Source: Crenobacter oryzisoli (lineage in GTDB: Bacteria > Pseudomonadota > Gammaproteobacteria > Burkholderiales > Chromobacteriaceae). From it: a DNA stretch of 64,000 nucleotides. Below, in pieces: positions 62,161-64,000 of this stretch. The notes beneath the pieces were generated by a model. That model had not been told where the DNA came from. It saw nothing but the letters and a program-made list of their open reading frames with translations, and searched no databases. The stretch is from NCBI RefSeq assembly GCF_030385785.1, contig NZ_JAUEDK010000017.1, positions 1 through 64,000 of the forward strand, in the 5' to 3' direction. Positions within the stretch are counted from its first letter, which is position 1; the number at the start of each line of letters is the position of its first letter. The position numbers and the translations under genes were made by a program.

Positions 62161-62646
62161 ATGTCCCAATCTAAATTTCGCTCTGCACAGCTGATATTGC
62201 TCCTCGTATGTAGTGCGCTGGCTGTTGAGCCAGCACTGGCTAGAAGGGGCGGAGGTGTCTCGTCCCCTCGTCCAAATGCAAGCGTAGCCAATCGCCCCCC
62301 AATCCCCAATAACACCCGCAATGTACGTACGAATGACCGCAATGCAACAATGAACAATAATGTGAGAGTAAGTCGTGAGGCCAACGTCAACGTCAATAAA
62401 AACGTTAACGTTCAGGGGAATAATGGTTGGAATGACGACTACCACCCCGTTGCAACTGCAGCAGCGGTGGGTGCGACGGTCGCGGTCACCGCTGCCGTTG
62501 TTGGTAACGTAGTTCACTCTATTCCACCAAGCTGCACCGCCGTTATGGTAGGTAACGTTGCCTACCAACAATGCGGCAGCACATGGTACCAGCCGCAATA
62601 TTCCGGTACATCAGTGCAATATGTCGTGGTGAACCCACCACAATAA
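62161..62646 (+). CDS. small secreted Asn-rich protein
   Basis: A 161-residue protein with a signal peptide (ending A-L-A near residue 27). The next 70 residues are of low complexity, rich in Asn, Arg and Val (V-R-T-N-D-R-N, V-N-V-N-K-N-V-N-V). A Gly/Ala-rich hydrophobic segment (A-A-A-V-G-A-T-V-A-V-T-A-A-V-V-G) follows, then a short C-terminal domain with two Cys (P-P-S-C-T-A-V, Y-Q-Q-C-G-S-T-W-Y) and an aromatic end. This is the type commonly encoded after DUF2092 genes. The start at 62161 has AAAAGGAG eight bases away. Confidence 0.8.
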   Translation: MSQSKFRSAQLILLLVCSALAVEPALARRGGGVSSPRPNASVANRPPIPNNTRNVRTNDRNATMNNNVRVSREANVNVNKNVNVQGNNGWNDDYHPVATAAAVGATVAVTAAVVGNVVHSIPPSCTAVMVGNVAYQQCGSTWYQPQYSGTSVQYVVVNPPQ

Positions 62647-62852
62647 AAAATTACTCGTTAAGAAAAACTGGATGCAGATACATCCCCGCTTGTTTTGTGT
62701 CTCCACTACAAGCGGTAGCCCGTCCCTCTCTAAATAGTGTCTGACGAGGTTGAAATAGCTCCGTTTAGCGCCCGAAGCTCCACCCCTCACTTTTGGCTGC
62801 GATGACCGCTGCAAAGCCGCTGAGTCAGGGGCTTTCATCATGCCTATTAGCC

Positions 62853-63848
62853 TTAGCGCTTCAGGACCAGGGCCCCGCTTCCATCGGTCGTTCGGCTCTT
62901 GATCGCACCGCGGTCCACGCCGGTCAGCGTGGCGAACAGGTCGCGGGTGAATACCCGGTTTCCAAAGAACCAGGAGTGGCTCTGCAGGCCGAGAAATGCC
63001 GCCTGATCGGCCGCTGCCACCGATGGCTCGTTGCTGAGGTGCTGATAGTAGGCGGAACAGTCAACATTGACCGCCTTCGTTGGTGAATCGGCCGGCAGCC
63101 CTACCCGCCCGGCCCGAGGCTCGACGCCCAGCCGCTTCACATTGGACAAGTCGAGCGCCTCGTCGTGGCGATTGCTGTAGTTAGTCAGCCGCATGCAGTG
63201 CCGATAGACCGACTCGCCGCTGGGGTTGTCGGCCGCCAGTGAGTTGGACGACACATCGGCGGCCGCAAACAGAATCTGGCTGACGCTCCAACCGCTGTTG
63301 AACATCGCGGTGTCGTCGGCGTCATCGAACGCCTCGCGGACCACCAACGCGCCGGTAGAGTGACCGAGCAAATGGATATTGATCGCACAATCGGGCGTTT
63401 GCTTGCCTGACAGATAGCTGATGCCCGAGTTGACCAGCTCGATTGCGCTGCGTTTGGCGCGGTGCCGGTCCGGCAGGTAGGCGAGCGCTTTGTCGTCGCT
63501 TGGCCAGTCGAACGACACCACCACGCCGAGAAAGCCGAGTGCGCGCAGGTCTTGGGTCAGGAGACGGTGACGCTGCATTACCTCGGTCTCGCTCAGGTTG
63601 TAACCGTGGACAATGAACAGGATGTCACCCCGCTCCTCGCCCTGCGCGCTCTGCCAGATCGATCGTGCCCGCACCGCCTTGTACCAGCCGTTGGCGGCCA
63701 CTGCATCGCCAGGCAGCGGATCTTCCCCGTCGGGCACCATCAGGAACCGGGGCTGCCCTATGTCGGCGATAAACCGGCCAGCGCGCACTGCCCGTACCGA
63801 CATTACGTACTCGTACTGGTCAAGTTGGGTATTTTGCTGATTGATCAT
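62853..63848 (-). CDS. alpha/beta hydrolase (DUF900-like)
   Basis: A protein of about 331 residues with an alpha/beta hydrolase core: I-L-F-I-V-H-G-Y-N for the oxyanion region, V-V-V-S-F-D-W-P-S-D as in DUF900 proteins, and the nucleophile elbow L-L-G-H-S-T-G-A. A C-terminal His is seen in S-H-S-W-F-F. There is no signal peptide. Reactions of this group are mostly unknown. Either of two neighbouring ATG codons (63851, 63848) may start it; GGGAG fits the second. The segment beyond, to the window end, holds no supported gene. Confidence 0.82.
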   Translation of the reverse strand: MINQQNTQLDQYEYVMSVRAVRAGRFIADIGQPRFLMVPDGEDPLPGDAVAANGWYKAVRARSIWQSAQGEERGDILFIVHGYNLSETEVMQRHRLLTQDLRALGFLGVVVSFDWPSDDKALAYLPDRHRAKRSAIELVNSGISYLSGKQTPDCAINIHLLGHSTGALVVREAFDDADDTAMFNSGWSVSQILFAAADVSSNSLAADNPSGESVYRHCMRLTNYSNRHDEALDLSNVKRLGVEPRAGRVGLPADSPTKAVNVDCSAYYQHLSNEPSVAAADQAAFLGLQSHSWFFGNRVFTRDLFATLTGVDRGAIKSRTTDGSGALVLKR

Positions 63849-64000
63849 CATCGCTCCCGAGTCCAGTTTTGGGTATAGCAATCGGCGCTGATTATGCTGG
63901 ACGACTTGCGCTGGCGATCTGCAGAGGGCCGCCAAGCGGCACATGCTCCGATGGAGAAGATTCATGGCGCCATCGTGAGCGTGCATCGATCGCCTGAGCT

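Overview
The window is a stretch of a betaproteobacterial chromosome, most likely from a member of the Neisseriales (Chromobacteriaceae-like). The evidence is the gene content (a DUF3460 protein, a PA2778/PA2779-type pair, and an acetoacetate decarboxylase / hydroxybutyrate dehydrogenase / patatin cluster) and three copies of a short repeat that shares its core with the Correia elements of Neisseria. The genus cannot be fixed from sequence reading alone.

Layout. Positions 1-16.7 kb are mostly GC-rich housekeeping DNA: a partial IS630-type transposase, amn, an aminopeptidase P, tRNA-Tyr, small conserved proteins, two different YbaK-fold tRNA-editing proteins, a C39-like peptidase/TPR lipoprotein pair, a ceramidase-family membrane protein, a phosphoribosyltransferase, an Hsp20-Lon operon and an FMN reductase. 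Three Correia-like repeats lie at about 9.4, 11.3 and 13.0 kb.

Positions 16.7-50.4 kb are an accessory island. Its two edges carry related arrays of short sites in inverted orientation, as expected of TnsB-binding sites at the ends of a Tn7-like transposon. In the middle is a complete core transposition module: tnsA, tnsB, tnsC and tniQ, then a gene that looks like a TnsE-type N-terminal domain fused to an IS5-type DNA-binding domain. The rest looks like cargo: a umuC fragment, a three-member family of uncharacterised proteins (two broken, one of them by a 107-bp MITE-like insertion), a BamE-like lipoprotein, a 1404-residue NACHT-type NTPase with a C-terminal PD-(D/E)xK nuclease and an XRE regulator upstream, a uracil-DNA-glycosylase-like protein, a translationally coupled pair (a PLD-family protein and an unknown helical protein), and a 2202-residue DUF4011/helicase/Vsr-like nuclease. 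Several of these resemble anti-phage defence genes, so the element can be read as a Tn7-like defence island.

Positions 50.4-64 kb return to core DNA: divergent AraC regulator and EamA exporter, lactate permease with an IS481 remnant upstream, two patatin-like phospholipases, an M60-like secreted metalloprotease with a lectin-like N-terminus, ppnP, the adc-bdhA-patatin operon (ketone body / hydroxybutyrate metabolism), a DUF2092 protein with a small secreted partner, and a DUF900-type hydrolase.

No CRISPR array, Cas gene or rRNA gene was seen. All functional calls rest on reading motifs and family resemblance by eye; no database search was run.
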